22,760 nt of DNA from Chara braunii (GCA_003427395.1 BFEA01000250.1:1146032-1168791); one strand, 5' to 3'. Counted from the stretch's first letter, positions 1 to 9,735 are shown. The notes: a model not told the origin generated them from the sequence alone. Made by a program: numbers and translations.

Positions 1-40
1 GCTAGATCTTTTGTACCTCGATTCACTTTAGTCTTCCAAA

Positions 41-316
41 ATGAGACTAGGTTTCAAGCATGCAAAGGGAAAGGAGTCCCTCCTTTTCTACCAAGGTGCA
101 ATGAGGCATACATTGCTTCACCTGCTGGGATCATCACCGTACGCACGGGCAGATCGTAATTGTATGAGCCAGGGACTGGGGAGGGTACCGTCTTCTCAGA
201 TGGGAAGCACCAGTAGGGAACTGGTGCTCCAACCATACTCAGGGTTCACAAAGGAAAAGAAAACTGTAGACCCCCCTCACGGTTCAGATGTCGGTGATAC
301 CACGAACCAATCCTAG
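41..316 (+). other. Short ORF before ORF1, same frame, ended by one TAG
   Basis: An ATG at 41 with A at -3 opens 91 codons ending at TAG 314-316. The downstream ORF1 frame continues directly from 317 with no ATG until 446, so this could be the true N-terminus of ORF1 cut by one nonsense change. It could equally be 5'UTR. I recognise no domain, and E2 offers no matching sequence to decide. Confidence 0.25.
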
Positions 317-2014
317 AGTACCCATCAACTGGCGGTGTCTTCAGTCACATCAGTTACAAATGCAGATGCAAATACAGATGCATCACAAGAAGAATCCAGA
401 AATCAGCAAAGGATCCTTAATACCCCCAGTATAAATGATAACACGATGGAAGAATCAAAGGTAACTAAGGACAGTGAAATGAAGGATTCACAGGATTCAA
501 AAATTGTTTTGGTAACTGAAAAAGATAATGACGTGGAATTTGGGGATGCTGTGGAGGAAATTCTCACTGAGAAAGAGAGAAGAATGGAACAGAAAGATGC
601 AAATCAGGGGAAATCCTCTACAACTAGGATAACAACCGGGATAACTGGGACAACTCAGACATTACAATCGCAGTCCCAGCCTCGCCAGAAATACTCTGAT
701 GTAGTGGTTAAGCCCACTCAACCAACTTGGGCACAAAAGGTAAGGGACACACTACACAACAGGACTCTGAACATCACGAGGCCATCCATTGGTCCCCCTC
801 GCACGCCAGCGGAGGAATTGAAGGTCCCATTGAGGAATCTTTCCTCAGCTCGTGCCTACTTTCTCTCCTTGTTTCTTCTCCCGTCTGAACAGTTGGTTGC
901 TGACCAGGGGGGGAGAAAAACTCTGATGAAATCCTACCCCACGGATAAACTGGCCAATAGGGACGCAGTGTACACAAAACACGCAAGTAACTGGATCTTC
1001 TATGGGGATAGTGCTTTTAAATCCACGAATGACAAAATCAAGTGGATATGTAAACGCCTTGAATCCATGAAGGATGGATCGGAAGCAGTGGCTGAGTTTT
1101 TTCTAATCCAACCGATCTCCCAAACAGTTTTCACGATTCTTTGTCTTTTTTACCAGGACAAAAAGCAGATGGATGGGTGGAAAAAACTGAGATGGGACTA
1201 CTCGGATGTCAGAATTTACCCTTGGCTACCTAAAAAGGTAGGACCAGAGGAGAGAAGAGACCAATTGATGAGGGACTTTTATTGGGTGGAACTACGCCAT
1301 ATTCCAATAGAAGTACAGGTTGCGTTCATCCATGACTTTGGACAGCAATACAAAATCATGGATTTCATTGACCCGTTGTCTCCGCATGTTGCCAAACGAG
1401 ATGATTACCTAATGATTGCTCTTGATCTGCCAAAAGACCAACCATTCTCGTTAGATGACATAATTTCATTCAAACTTGGCAGAAGAATATATCAAATTCA
1501 CACAGCGCATGAATTCCGCCCATGGTGTTTCAAATGCAGAGCCTACGGTCATCTAACAACCGAATTTGCCTGCCCACAACACCCACAACATGCCCTTGTT
1601 GTTGAGCAAAAGCTCAAAAAGGATCCGCTGAGACCTCATCGCTGGATTCCGGCATTGCCAGGGCATGAAGGATGGGTGTTTAATGAAGATCTCAATCAGA
1701 TGGGTCAATCGATTGGTTGGATATGGGAGGGCAGGGCTGATCTTCGGAGGACTCCAAAACCCCCTGTGGATTGACTTCCTCCTTCCCACCCACACCCAAT
1801 TCAGCAACAGCAGGTGCAGAACTCACCTCACTCGAGATCTGGAAGAGGTGGGCATTCACAGCAACCCCAACAGTCTCAGAATCCCCAACAGCTTCAGGCC
1901 CGTCAACCTTATCAGGCAAATCAGAGCCAAAACGCTCAGTCCAGCAAGGGATTAAAGTCGCCAGAATCAGCAGCAACAGCTAGAGTGTCTGGGAACGCTG
2001 AAAATCTGGAATGA
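317..2014 (+). pseudogene. E1 ORF1, N-terminal part: RRM-like region, CCHC zinc knuckle, Q-rich linker
   Basis: LINE ORF1 proteins bind element RNA and form the ribonucleoprotein. The frame is open from 317; the first ATG is at 446. The N-terminal ~130 residues are acidic, Ser/Thr/Gln-rich and probably disordered. A folded region (about 820-1500) holds YWVELRHIPI and DFIDPL-type strands resembling the RRM-like domain before the knuckle in plant ORF1 proteins. The knuckle is CFKCRAYGHLTTEFAC (1526-1573), spaced C-x2-C-x4-H-x6-C, two residues longer at the end than the usual x4. TGA at 1772-1774 interrupts the frame. The same frame then gives a Q/S/N-rich stretch (QQPQQSQNPQQLQ) to TGA 2012-2014. 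I read 1772 as a nonsense mutation because composition continues across it. Confidence 0.8.
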
Positions 2015-3131
2015 ATGTGAGGCCAGGATCAGAAGGAAATGGGGTTGTAAACGTGGTTCCCCCAAGCCGATCTTCAGGCTCGAATGTTGCGAGTCAGGGG
2101 CTGCAGCATACTCCAAGAGGAGCGGGAGCTGTAGTTGATATGCAGGTTAGGGGGAATGGAAAGACCATTGGTCCATCACCCTCCTCGTATATGCCAAACA
2201 GCCTCTTACTACGGAGTGGAGAGAGGTAAAGAGGAAGGAGGCTGAAGAGAAGGAAAACACTCCCTTACATCCGGACCACGCCACACAGTTTCTACCTGAA
2301 GTGGTAGGCTCAACCCAAGAAGCTTTGAGATGTGTCACTGATGATATGGAGATAGACCTCCTCAAAGATGCCTTTGAAACTGCTCCAATGGATGTGGAGA
2401 AGGCTCCGGTGGCCGCCTCACCCCTCACTCCCATGATTGCTGAAAAAAACAACCTGGAACATGTGCCAGATCTCTACACTGAGCTTTCCAAACTGGCCGC
2501 TTGGTTAGTACTCAACCTCAGAACGATGCATCCTGATCTGGCAGATACGGTATGGCAGCACATTCACGGTGAACTCATGCATGTCCTAGCTAACAACGAA
2601 AGTTTGAAAATAGTTCTACAATATGATCCCCAACCAAGCACAAATTGGCCAGAGATCTGTGATAAACTACTTGGAATAGTATCTAAGCGTTTTAATCCAC
2701 AGCAGTTGGCCCGATGTATTCCATCCATGTGTTCTCAGCAGTCCAGCCTTACCCAACTCACGAACCAGCAGACAGAGAAGGATGAGGAGAGGTTTATGAA
2801 TAGCCAACCTAAAAACAGAAAAAGCACGAAGCGAATTAAAGAACTCGCCAGGAAAAAGAGGGTGAGTGAGCATGACAACCACAACAAGGGGGAAAAGCGG
2901 AAAGCAGTGGAGAATGAGAAAAAAAAAATGAATATTCATACTTACCTGGGGAATCTGGTCTGTAGGAACAAAATTTGTCATAAGAAGCTCTCTCATTATG
3001 CGCTCACCCCTCCCAAAAGGGCAAAGCCCAAAAGGTGCAAAAAGTCCAGGATTAAACCTGTGATTGTACGAGCGCAGCAGTTGGAAGCCACACTGTCCTG
3101 TCAGAGCTTGTCAAATCAGAGTGGGCTATGA
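2011..3131 (+). pseudogene. E1 ORF1, middle part: linker plus helical Trp domain of unknown function
   Basis: Coding signal changes frame twice: 2011 to about 2175 is Ser/Gly-rich in one frame, then from about 2178 another frame runs to TGA 3129-3131. That frame contains LTTEWREVKRKEAEEK (about 2205-2255), which resembles the end of many plant LINE ORF1 proteins. A helical domain follows at about 2470-2700 with LSKLAAWLVLNL and NWPEICDKLLGIVSK. E2 has counterparts LKEMVDWVLLKV and DWNKVGKVIIRSIKE at similar spacing, so the domain is conserved between two diverged elements and is likely real protein. I cannot name its family. The end (about 2800-3060) is very Lys/Arg-rich and could bind nucleic acid or direct nuclear import. 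Confidence 0.65.
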
Positions 3132-4205
3132 CAGGGGGAAGGAACAATGCAACTCATGATCTCTTCGTCACAGGCCAGACGACCTGAGCCCACTGTTCCT
3201 TCCCAGTTAGAGGCCAAGGAAAGGAATGGAAATGAGTTGGAAACTGTACTGGAAAAAGCAAACAATCACGACAGTGGCCTCACTCCCCAAAGTTTGCAGC
3301 CTGATATCTGCTCTGGACCCCAAAGAAAAGGTAATGAGGTCAAAATTCATAAGTTAAAAGAAGTGGTATCAGAGCTCACTGGGGAACGTAAATTTCTTCT
3401 TCTCACACACACTCAACTGGATCCTCCACTAACCCCTCTCACTCACAACGGATACGGCGTCAATCAGCCAGCTGGATCAGAAGTCCGTGATGGGAAGGGG
3501 GGAAAAGAGAATTTTTCTCTGTCACATACAAAACTAGTAAGTGAAAAAGTCTCATTACAGACTTTGATGGAACCTACTCAAGGGGAAATCGACCTCACTG
3601 AGGATCTGTTACCTGAGGAAGAAGATAGGATGTTACTGGGCGACGGGAGTGACTTACCCACATCCCCAGTGTCCTCTGAACTCACCAGCAAGCGGGAGAA
3701 GCTCAGACAGCGTTTGGAAAAAATGCACGGCACTCCCCCACTGATTCAATCAGGTATAGTAATCCTCCCCGTCCGCTTCAAGGAAGGAACCTGGGAAGTC
3801 GGCCTTTCTGAACCCGAGGGCACACATTATGGTGAGGTTACGATCCAAGGAACTAAATCCTCTTTCCTCTCCTTATCAAGTATCACTGGGGGAATTGCTG
3901 GTGAAACTCTGATTAGAGGGGATACCCTGAAATGTATTAAGGAGAACTTTCCTAGTGGCGGAGTGGCTACCCTCACTATTTCTAAAGGCTCTCGTAGATT
4001 GGCAGACAGGGATGTCTACCTCAAGTTTGACAACACCAGACAGGTGAATTTAAAATGGTTTGGAAATGACATATTGAAAGAATTGCAAATGTTGAAACTC
4101 AAACCTAGCAAGTTCTGGTCTGATGGCGAAGTTGGGGTCATTCTCCTTCGTCTTCCACTCCACGACATTCTTGAAGCCGGTGGAATCTTGGATATTGGGA
4201 AGTAG
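3132..4205 (+). pseudogene. E1 ORF1, C-terminal part: beta-rich domain of unknown function before the endonuclease
   Basis: The same frame continues past TGA 3129-3131 for 357 codons to TAG 4203-4205, so the TGA looks like a nonsense mutation inside one long ORF1. The first ~190 residues are charged and low in complexity. From about 3750 a compact domain begins with ILPVRFKEGTWEVGL and continues with short beta-type segments (GEVTIQG, FLSLSSI, VATLTISK) and a helix (NDILKELQMLKL). E2 has ILPMRRDLQDQQWQVGL at the matching place (about 17553-17604), directly before its endonuclease. I do not recognise the fold; a small nucleic-acid-binding beta domain is only a guess. If 317-4205 was one protein, ORF1 would be about 1,300 codons, much longer than a typical plant L1 ORF1. 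Confidence 0.6.
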
Positions 4206-4272
4206 GTAGACTTGTGAGTACTCCCCTCTGCAAAAAGGAAGGGCAGCGGTCTCTCTGATTCGTTTATTGATA

Positions 4273-5100
4273 ATGATGAAAGGTATAAAGAAGATAGATG
4301 TCCTTTACAATAAGGACATAGATTGGAAGCTAGCTAGGAGAAGTGCAGATCTGGATCTTCGTTCCATCAATGTAAATGGTTTAGCGTCGGTCAATCCCAA
4401 TAAAAAACCAGCCATATACGACCAACTTAAAGGTATAGGTGGAAAGCAATAGCCAGATGTGATCTGCATTCAAGAAACCCATCTAATGGACTTAGAAACC
4501 CACAACCATCGCCACAAAGATATTTGGCCTTACCAATCCTACAGAGCCCATGCCCCTAAGGCAAGGAGTGCCGGTGTGGCAACAGTAGAAGTCCTCAACT
4601 GTGAAGTAGATACAATAGAAGGAAGATGGGTATATATTCTAGCAATATTGGAGATTGAAGTTGTAGGTATACTATGTGTGTACGGACCTAATGATGTCAA
4701 GGAACGCAGGGCCTTTTTTTAGAATATCTTTCCACGCCTCCCAGTTGGAATCCCTGTAATTATTGCGGGAGATTTCAATGCAGCACCAGACCGACAACTG
4801 GATAGATGAAATATCTCTTCCCCATGTCCAGCTTACATCGAGAATGATGAACTAATAATAGATAATTTATGTAGATCCCTTAGCCAGTTTGATTCATATA
4901 GAAGACTCCATCCTACCAGTAAAACATTTACCTGCTTCAGGAAGGGTCTTTCAGGACAAAGCACAAAATCCTGCATTGATCTAATCCTGGTGGCTGATGA
5001 GTTGGAAGGAGCCTTACAGATAGCAGAGATCTTCCCTAAGAGTCATTTCCCTAGTTTGGATCATGCGATGTGTGTTGCTATCTTTTCCTTCGGAAAAAAA
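4273..5100 (+). pseudogene. E1 ORF2 N-terminus: APE-type endonuclease, broken
   Basis: This is the nicking endonuclease that starts target-primed reverse transcription. The first in-frame ATG is at 4273. Motifs in order are RSINVNGL (metal-site Asn), CIQETHL (catalytic Glu), GRWVYI, VYGPNDV, IIAGDFN (Asp and Asn), RIDxxL-like CIDLILV, and SLDHAM (terminal Asp-His). The catalytic residues are all readable. Three in-frame stops break it: TAG 4450-4452 (E2 has Trp there), TAG 4720-4722, and TGA 4807-4809 (E2 has Arg). The frame is lost at the A-run near 5093-5101. The start is 68 bases after the ORF1 stop, so ORF2 was probably a separate reading frame in this element. Confidence 0.88.
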
Positions 5101-5122
5101 AACGGACCAAGGAAAATGCTAT

Positions 5123-5668
5123 TACAAGTTGAACACCTCCCACCTCAAGATGGAATGCTTCACTAACTATCTTCGTGATGTGTGGAAATTCTGGAAGAAA
5201 CAAGAGACATCATTAATAATGACATAGTATGGTTCAACAACGGTCTGGTATTCCTAGGCCGTAAATGCAATGAATATTCAAAAGCACTAGCATCACATCG
5301 ACACTCTAAGGAAACTCATCTCCAAAAACGTATTCAAGAACTTCAACATCTTGAGACAGAGTCACAGGATCGAGAGATCCTAGATCCCTTAGCAAATGAG
5401 ATATTAGATCTTGAAAAAGAATTATTAACACAGATGGAATACAGATGGCAAGGGATGAGAATCAGAGGAAAAATCAGATGTCATCAGATAGAAGGTTCTA
5501 TGGATGCAGGATTCTTTGCAATGGCAAAAGCAAGAACTGGAAGAACTGTAATTGAGGCATTGGCTGACCATAGGAATAGGGACGCACCTTGGGTTACCTC
5601 GACTGCGGCGTGTACCAAATTGGCAAGAGATTTCTACAAAGATTTTTTCACTTCAGAAAACAGTGATA
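5123..5668 (+). pseudogene. E1 ORF2 linker between endonuclease and RT
   Basis: Two frames carry this segment. One runs from about 5123 (YKLNTSHLKMECFTNYL) to about 5180, then another from 5182. It is a charged helical region (KRIQELQHLETESQ, EILDLEKELLTQMEYRW) ending in DFYKDFFTSEN, the usual stretch just before the RT domain. E2 has YYQKLFTSEN in the same position. Plus-strand coding stops matching at about 5668. The expected RT does not follow on this strand but on the other. Confidence 0.75.
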
Positions 5669-7078
5669 GGCCATGACTTGGGTGGCAGGGTCGATGATCC
5701 CCAAACCTCCCCTAGCCTTGGGCTGGATAACTGATTGCCATGCTACTCTACTAATAACATTTTTGAACTTATGATTACCCCTCCAAAGGAAAGCAGAAAG
5801 CTGTTGCTGAAAAATCTTGAGAGCTTCCTTGTCCAATGCCCATATTGCTGATTTATACCAAATGGAGGCAAGCACAACACTGTTAATGGCTAGAACTCGA
5901 CCCATTAGAGAAGCATGCTTATTTTTCCACAGTTCCATTTTAGTAATTGCTGGTCGGGTTATCCACTCATTGTTGGTTTTCGGTTTGCCATCTGCTGAGA
6001 GGGATATCCCTAATACTCTAATAGGAGAGTCTGTAGATAGTCATTTGACACGGGGTTGTTCTGGGGGTCTGGCACCTTGGTGATGGATCCACCATCCTAA
6101 TGTTTTACTACCCCAGTTAACTTTCATATCTGAAAGACGACAAAATATAGCCATCATCGTTTGGATCTCCACTAGGTTCTCTTGAGATGCCTCCACCATG
6201 AGAGAGAGGTCATCAGCAAATAGAGAACATACTGGAATAGCGTCCCCAGGAATAGAGGTAATTCTAATACGTTTAATGTCCTTATGGTGCCTCAGGTTAG
6301 CTGCTAATGCTTCCATAATTATCACAAATAAAAAGGGAGCAATAAGATCCCCTTGCCTTATAGATCGCTGTAAGGGGATTGGAGGGGCCAGGTTACCATT
6401 GACCATGACTCGTGTGGTTGCATTATTGTGCAGTATATGGATCCATCTTCTGAATGTAACACCAAAATTGAATTTCTGTAAACATTTGTCCAGAAAGAAC
6501 CAATCCACATGATCATATGCCTTTTCAAAGTCAATAAAGATGAAAGTCGCATTCAATTTGGATTGGCGAGTGAGTCTGACCAACTCATTAATTAGAAGAA
6601 CATTATCTTGTATGTTCCTGCCAGTAATAAAGCCTGACTGGGCTGGATTGATGATATCTGCAATAACTTTAGAGAGGCGGTCAGTTAATGCCTTTGCTAT
6701 TAATTTGTAAACTACTGTGAGAAGCGTAATGGGGCGATAGTTCCTTATATTTGTTTTCCCCCCTTTTTTTGTATAGGAGAGTTAGTACTCCTTGACCCAC
6801 AATCTCACCCATTTCCCCTGAGGACCATACTGCTCTGATGTAATCCATGAAATCTTGTGAGAGAGAGTCCCAGAGGGTTTCCCAGAATTCTTTAGGTAGG
6901 CCATCGATACCAGGAGTTTTTTCCTCTTCCATGAGCATTAGTGCTTTCCATATCTCATCTTTTGTGAGGGGTTTATCCATCATTTCCTTTTGTTTGTCAG
7001 TCAGTTTCTTGTGGAGTGGAATCAAAAATTCCTCTATAACTTGAATTCGTTGGCTCATTGGGATATTTATTCAATAGA
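5669..7078 (-). pseudogene. E1 ORF2 reverse transcriptase domain, inverted relative to the rest of the element
   Basis: Read on the minus strand from 7078 to 5669. In order: LTKDEIWKALMLMEEEKTPG (RT N-terminus), VLTLLYKK, NIRNYRPITLL, SGFITGRNIQDN, FIFIDFEKAYDHVDW (first catalytic Asp), IRQGDLIAPFLFVI, CSLFADDLSLMVEA (catalytic FADD, intact), KVNWGSK, then thumb/connection residues LMGRVLAINSVVLASIWYK and GGLGIIDP. One frameshift lies at a homopolymer (about 6758-6775) and one TGA near 6041-6043. All RT motifs are contiguous within this block. Its ends join the flanking plus-strand pieces within a few codons: FTSEN at the left edge and RRLLFNPQIPW at the right edge belong next to its two ends. 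This is best explained by a ~1.4 kb inversion of a once-continuous ORF2, or by an assembly error. Confidence 0.9.
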
Positions 7079-8838
7079 TTAGACGATTGCTTTTTAATCC
7101 CCAAATCCCTTGGTCTGCTTTAGCATGGGAGCAAATCAAACGATTAGCCCCCCCTACACCTGAGGGCACTGACCCATTGATGTGGCTAGAAAACCGCTCC
7201 TGGCCTTTGCCCAGAGCATCCTCCAAAGTTACCATAGACCCAATCATCTCAGAAAGACAAGCTGCAAGGTTGGATCTTCGCAATGATCCTTTTTGGGTAA
7301 CTCTTCTACGCACATGGAGNAGACTNCCTCTGCCTGANAAACTCTCCCCTGGAAGATGGGAAGAGGTNTGCCAGCAACCCCTCTTTGATAATAGATGGAT
7401 CAGGGATACCCAAGGGTATGTTCTGCACTGCATGGAGTCACCATGGAAGAGCTGGGTTAGAAAAGGAATCATTAGGATCAAAGACATATGGAATCCTGAA
7501 ACAAATGACTGGATTGAACCGGACATCTTACAGGAACACCTTCGCTATTGCCACCAATCAAAGCAAGCTCTTGAAAAAATCATTGAATTAATCCCCCTGG
7601 AATGGATTAGAATTCTTAGAGGAGGTCCTAAGTTTGAGATCAATGACTGGGTGGCCATCAGAGGCCAGCCCCAAGTGGTTGGGTCTATAATGGATAAATA
7701 CAAAAATGGGAATGTTCTCCTGGAACTCTGCGATCTAGCACAGGACAACCTAATCTGCCTGAACAAGCAAGATCAGATCAGGTGGGTACAAGAGAGTCAA
7801 ATTTTTAGAATCAGAACATTAAAGATAAAAGAGCAGCGACTGGCCTTCAGGCCTGACACTCCCATTTCAAACTTGGCTCTTGACCCAGCTAATTGGACCT
7901 GGGATAGCAAGGGCTCTTCAAAAAATACTAGAACATACCAAAGAAATCTCCATAGCCTGACTGTGAAATCTACCTACCGAATGTTAAGAACAAAAATTAA
8001 TCTAAAGGATAGAGTATCTACCAGGTGGATGAAACACCTTAATCTCAGCAGACATGACATTAGACCAATAAAATGGTTTCGGTTAACAAAGTCTAAACCA
8101 GCAAAGATAATGTCACTCCAATGGCAAAGTGAACATAGGTGCCTTCCCACTAATGATTGGTTGATCGACAGATCTTCCTTAGAACAGAAAGGGATTGCCT
8201 CACGATGGTGTAGATTCTGCAAATCTGCCTTTCCTAGTCGATTAATCCCAGAAACCATAAAGCATGTATTCATGCAATGCCCAGGGGCAATATGGCTCTG
8301 GAGATGGTGGGACCGGATATGGAGTCAGATTCATCCACTCACCCCATGGCCTTGGGGATGGAAATCTATACTCCTTGAAAAGATGACTTTGTGCAGAACC
8401 TTTTTACTATTGGGGAGGGCAGTAATGTGGGCCATATGGCTAAGAAGATGCACCTATGAGATGGAGGGAGCCAGGTTAGATGGCCCAGAATTCACTGAGA
8501 TGATCAAACAACAGATCCAGACAGACATACTATCAAAATGGGAACACACAAAGGAAAGGATTCAACACCTATCATCTAAATCTGAAATTCTTCACAACAT
8601 AGAACAATTCAGTCTCAGCTGGCTTGGTGGAAACCTGGAAAGGAAGATGGGCGAAATACAGTGGGATAAGGACAAGGGAGGAGAAAATGGGGAATTAATC
8701 AGGGTTTATAGGTTGTTGTTTGCTGATTGGTCAGTTGTTGACCCATCTATTCCCCTTCGTCCAGCTGTAGACTTTCCAGATCCTTTCCCTCCACCCCCAA
8801 TGACAATGGTTCCAATCTCCTGGTACGGTTATGATTAA
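7079..8838 (+). pseudogene. E1 ORF2 C-terminus: connection region, small beta-like domain and zf-RVT Cys/His motif
   Basis: Open for 586 codons (first in-frame codon after TAG 7075-7077) to TAA 8836-8838, with four N bases at 7320, 7326, 7338 and 7368. It starts mid-domain at RRLLFNPQIPW, so it is a 3' fragment, not a gene with its own start. It contains a segment NDWVAIRGQPQVVGSIMD (about 7640-7695) that E2 also has as GDWVIIATSRRLPMTVYK. It then carries RCLPTNDW and a Cys/His motif WCRFC...HVFMQCP (about 8208-8282) typical of the zf-RVT region. The end is Trp-rich and then helical. The family is thought to use this region for RNA or DNA contact during target-primed reverse transcription. 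No RNase H motif is visible. Confidence 0.85.
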
Positions 8839-9217
8839 ATGAGTGTTAGGGGAAGATCAGAGCTAGTTATGGAATTCTCCTTCTGGCGCCCGGAAATGGG
8901 TGAAGAGGCTGCTGCCCCATATCTCAGTATTTTCTGTTTCTATTTCTTAAGAGGATGGCTATTCAAATTTCCCTCAGCTATGCCTACTCAGTTAATCCCC
9001 TGGATACCCAGGGTAATCAATGCTGGTAGGAAATTGCCCCCTAGGCCACAGCAGTTACTTCGAAAGTCTGCAGTCCAACAACATTTCCTGCTATATTTCA
9101 GTGTTTGGGACGCTGGACCCGTTTTCCAGCAGGTGATGCTCCCCACCAATAGATGGAGCCACTTCCCAGGTGCTAGTGGTGTCTGCTCTTATCAGCACCA
9201 CTATCACTGGTAGGAAG
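8839..9217 (+). other. E1 3'UTR
   Basis: This follows the ORF2 stop and runs to the short-repeat tail. A 124-codon frame starts at ATG 8839 directly after the TAA, but its composition is unremarkable and no domain is visible. I treat it as untranslated. Confidence 0.5.
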
Positions 9218-9255
9218 TTGTTGTTGTTGTTTTTTTTTTTTTTTTTTTTTTTTTT
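9218..9255 (+). repeat. (TTG)n plus T26 tract at the 3' end of E1
   Basis: Four GTT/TTG units run into 26 T residues (9230-9255). TTG-type tails are known for some plant SINE/LINE partners. The long T run may instead be the poly(A) of something inserted on the minus strand. No matching target-site duplication was found. Confidence 0.7.
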
Positions 9256-9258
9256 AAA

Positions 9259-9294
9259 GGCGTTATATTCGTTTATAACGCCCGGGCGTTATAA
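9259..9294. repeat. Palindrome copy 1 with an extra half-site
   Basis: 9273-9294 is a perfect 22-bp palindrome centred on CCCGGG (core ATAACGCCCGGGCGTTAT). It is preceded at 9259-9271 by one half-site, GGCGTTATATTCG. Confidence 0.9.
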
Positions 9295-9516
9295 TCTGTA
9301 AATTGTTGGCAACTCCCAGCTTCAGTGGGGACCCAAAATTCCAAAAAAGAAAAAAATCAAAAAATTCTGTAAAAAAACTGTGTTGTCCAGAATTGCAATG
9401 CGACCATCGTTTGGTTGAGAGTCACTACAGAATTCCATATAAACTCGGAAATAAAAAATAAAAACAAAAAATCAAACCGAAATATGCCCTTTCGAAAGTC
9501 AAAACCCCTTTCAACC

Positions 9517-9568
9517 CCCTTTAAAACCCATGTATATCCCCCTCCCCACCCTTTCAAACCCATGTATA
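9517..9568 (+). repeat. Short tandem duplication, 32-bp period
   Basis: CCCTTTAAAACCCATGTATA (9517-9536) recurs at 9549-9568 with one mismatch. It lies between palindrome copies 1 and 2. Confidence 0.7.
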
Positions 9569-9604
9569 CTACCTCTACAAGGCGCTCTGCCCATGGAGCA
9601 TTCA

Positions 9605-9628
9605 AATATAACGCCCGGGCGTTCTATT
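9605..9628. repeat. Palindrome copy 2
   Basis: AACGCCCGGGCGTT (9610-9623) is perfect. The outer arms match the other copies with one mismatch (C at 9624). Confidence 0.85.
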
Positions 9629-9656
9629 CGAATATAACGTGCGGGCGTTATATTCG
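9629..9656. repeat. Palindrome copy 3, longest arms
   Basis: A 28-bp palindrome with arms CGAATATAACG and CGTTATATTCG. The centre has two substitutions (TGC instead of CCC). It abuts copy 2 directly. Confidence 0.85.
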
Positions 9657-9708
9657 AAGAGGAGAAAAAGAGAGTAAAAACGAAAATCTGATCGTTTTGG
9701 GGTAAGTT

Positions 9709-9734
9709 GAATATAACGCCCGGGCGTTATTTTC
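9709..9734. repeat. Palindrome copy 4
   Basis: ATAACGCCCGGGCGTTAT (9713-9730) is perfect. The arms extend to 9709-9734 with one mismatch pair. Confidence 0.9.
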
Positions 9735-9735
9735 G

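Larger units (their letters stand above)
1..9229 (+). mobile_element. LINE (L1-like non-LTR retrotransposon) E1, decayed, with internal inversion
   Basis: Domain order read from translations is ORF1 with a CCHC knuckle, APE endonuclease, reverse transcriptase, zf-RVT-like C-terminus, 3'UTR and a short-repeat tail, which is the L1-type plan. There are no long terminal repeats, integrase, protease or RNase H. It is not autonomous: ORF1 has in-frame stops and frameshifts, the endonuclease has three in-frame stops, and the RT block (5669-7078) lies on the opposite strand. The 5' end is not defined. The element could start before the window, or anywhere before the first coding signal at 41-446. 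I found no target-site duplication around the tail. E2 at 16-22.7 kb is a diverged relative with the same architecture. Confidence 0.9.

Noticed and set aside
2011-2014. ATGA overlap as a stop-restart signal between ORF1 and a second ORF
   Set aside because: The frame opened at 2011 ends at 2229 and gives way to another frame. It fits a frameshift in one ORF better than a translational coupling site.
5552-6583. Plus-strand ORFs at 5552-5734, 5817-6083 and 6198-6512
   Set aside because: They are antisense to the inverted RT, whose motifs are clear on the minus strand.
5669-9229. Classic twin-priming inversion
   Set aside because: Sense-strand ORF1 and endonuclease precede the inverted block and join it within a few codons. 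Twin priming alone would leave the inverted part at the 5' end of the insertion.
9259-9734. Palindromes as a CRISPR array
   Set aside because: Spacing is irregular (about 333, 26 and 79 bases between centres), there are no uniform spacers, and the context is eukaryotic.
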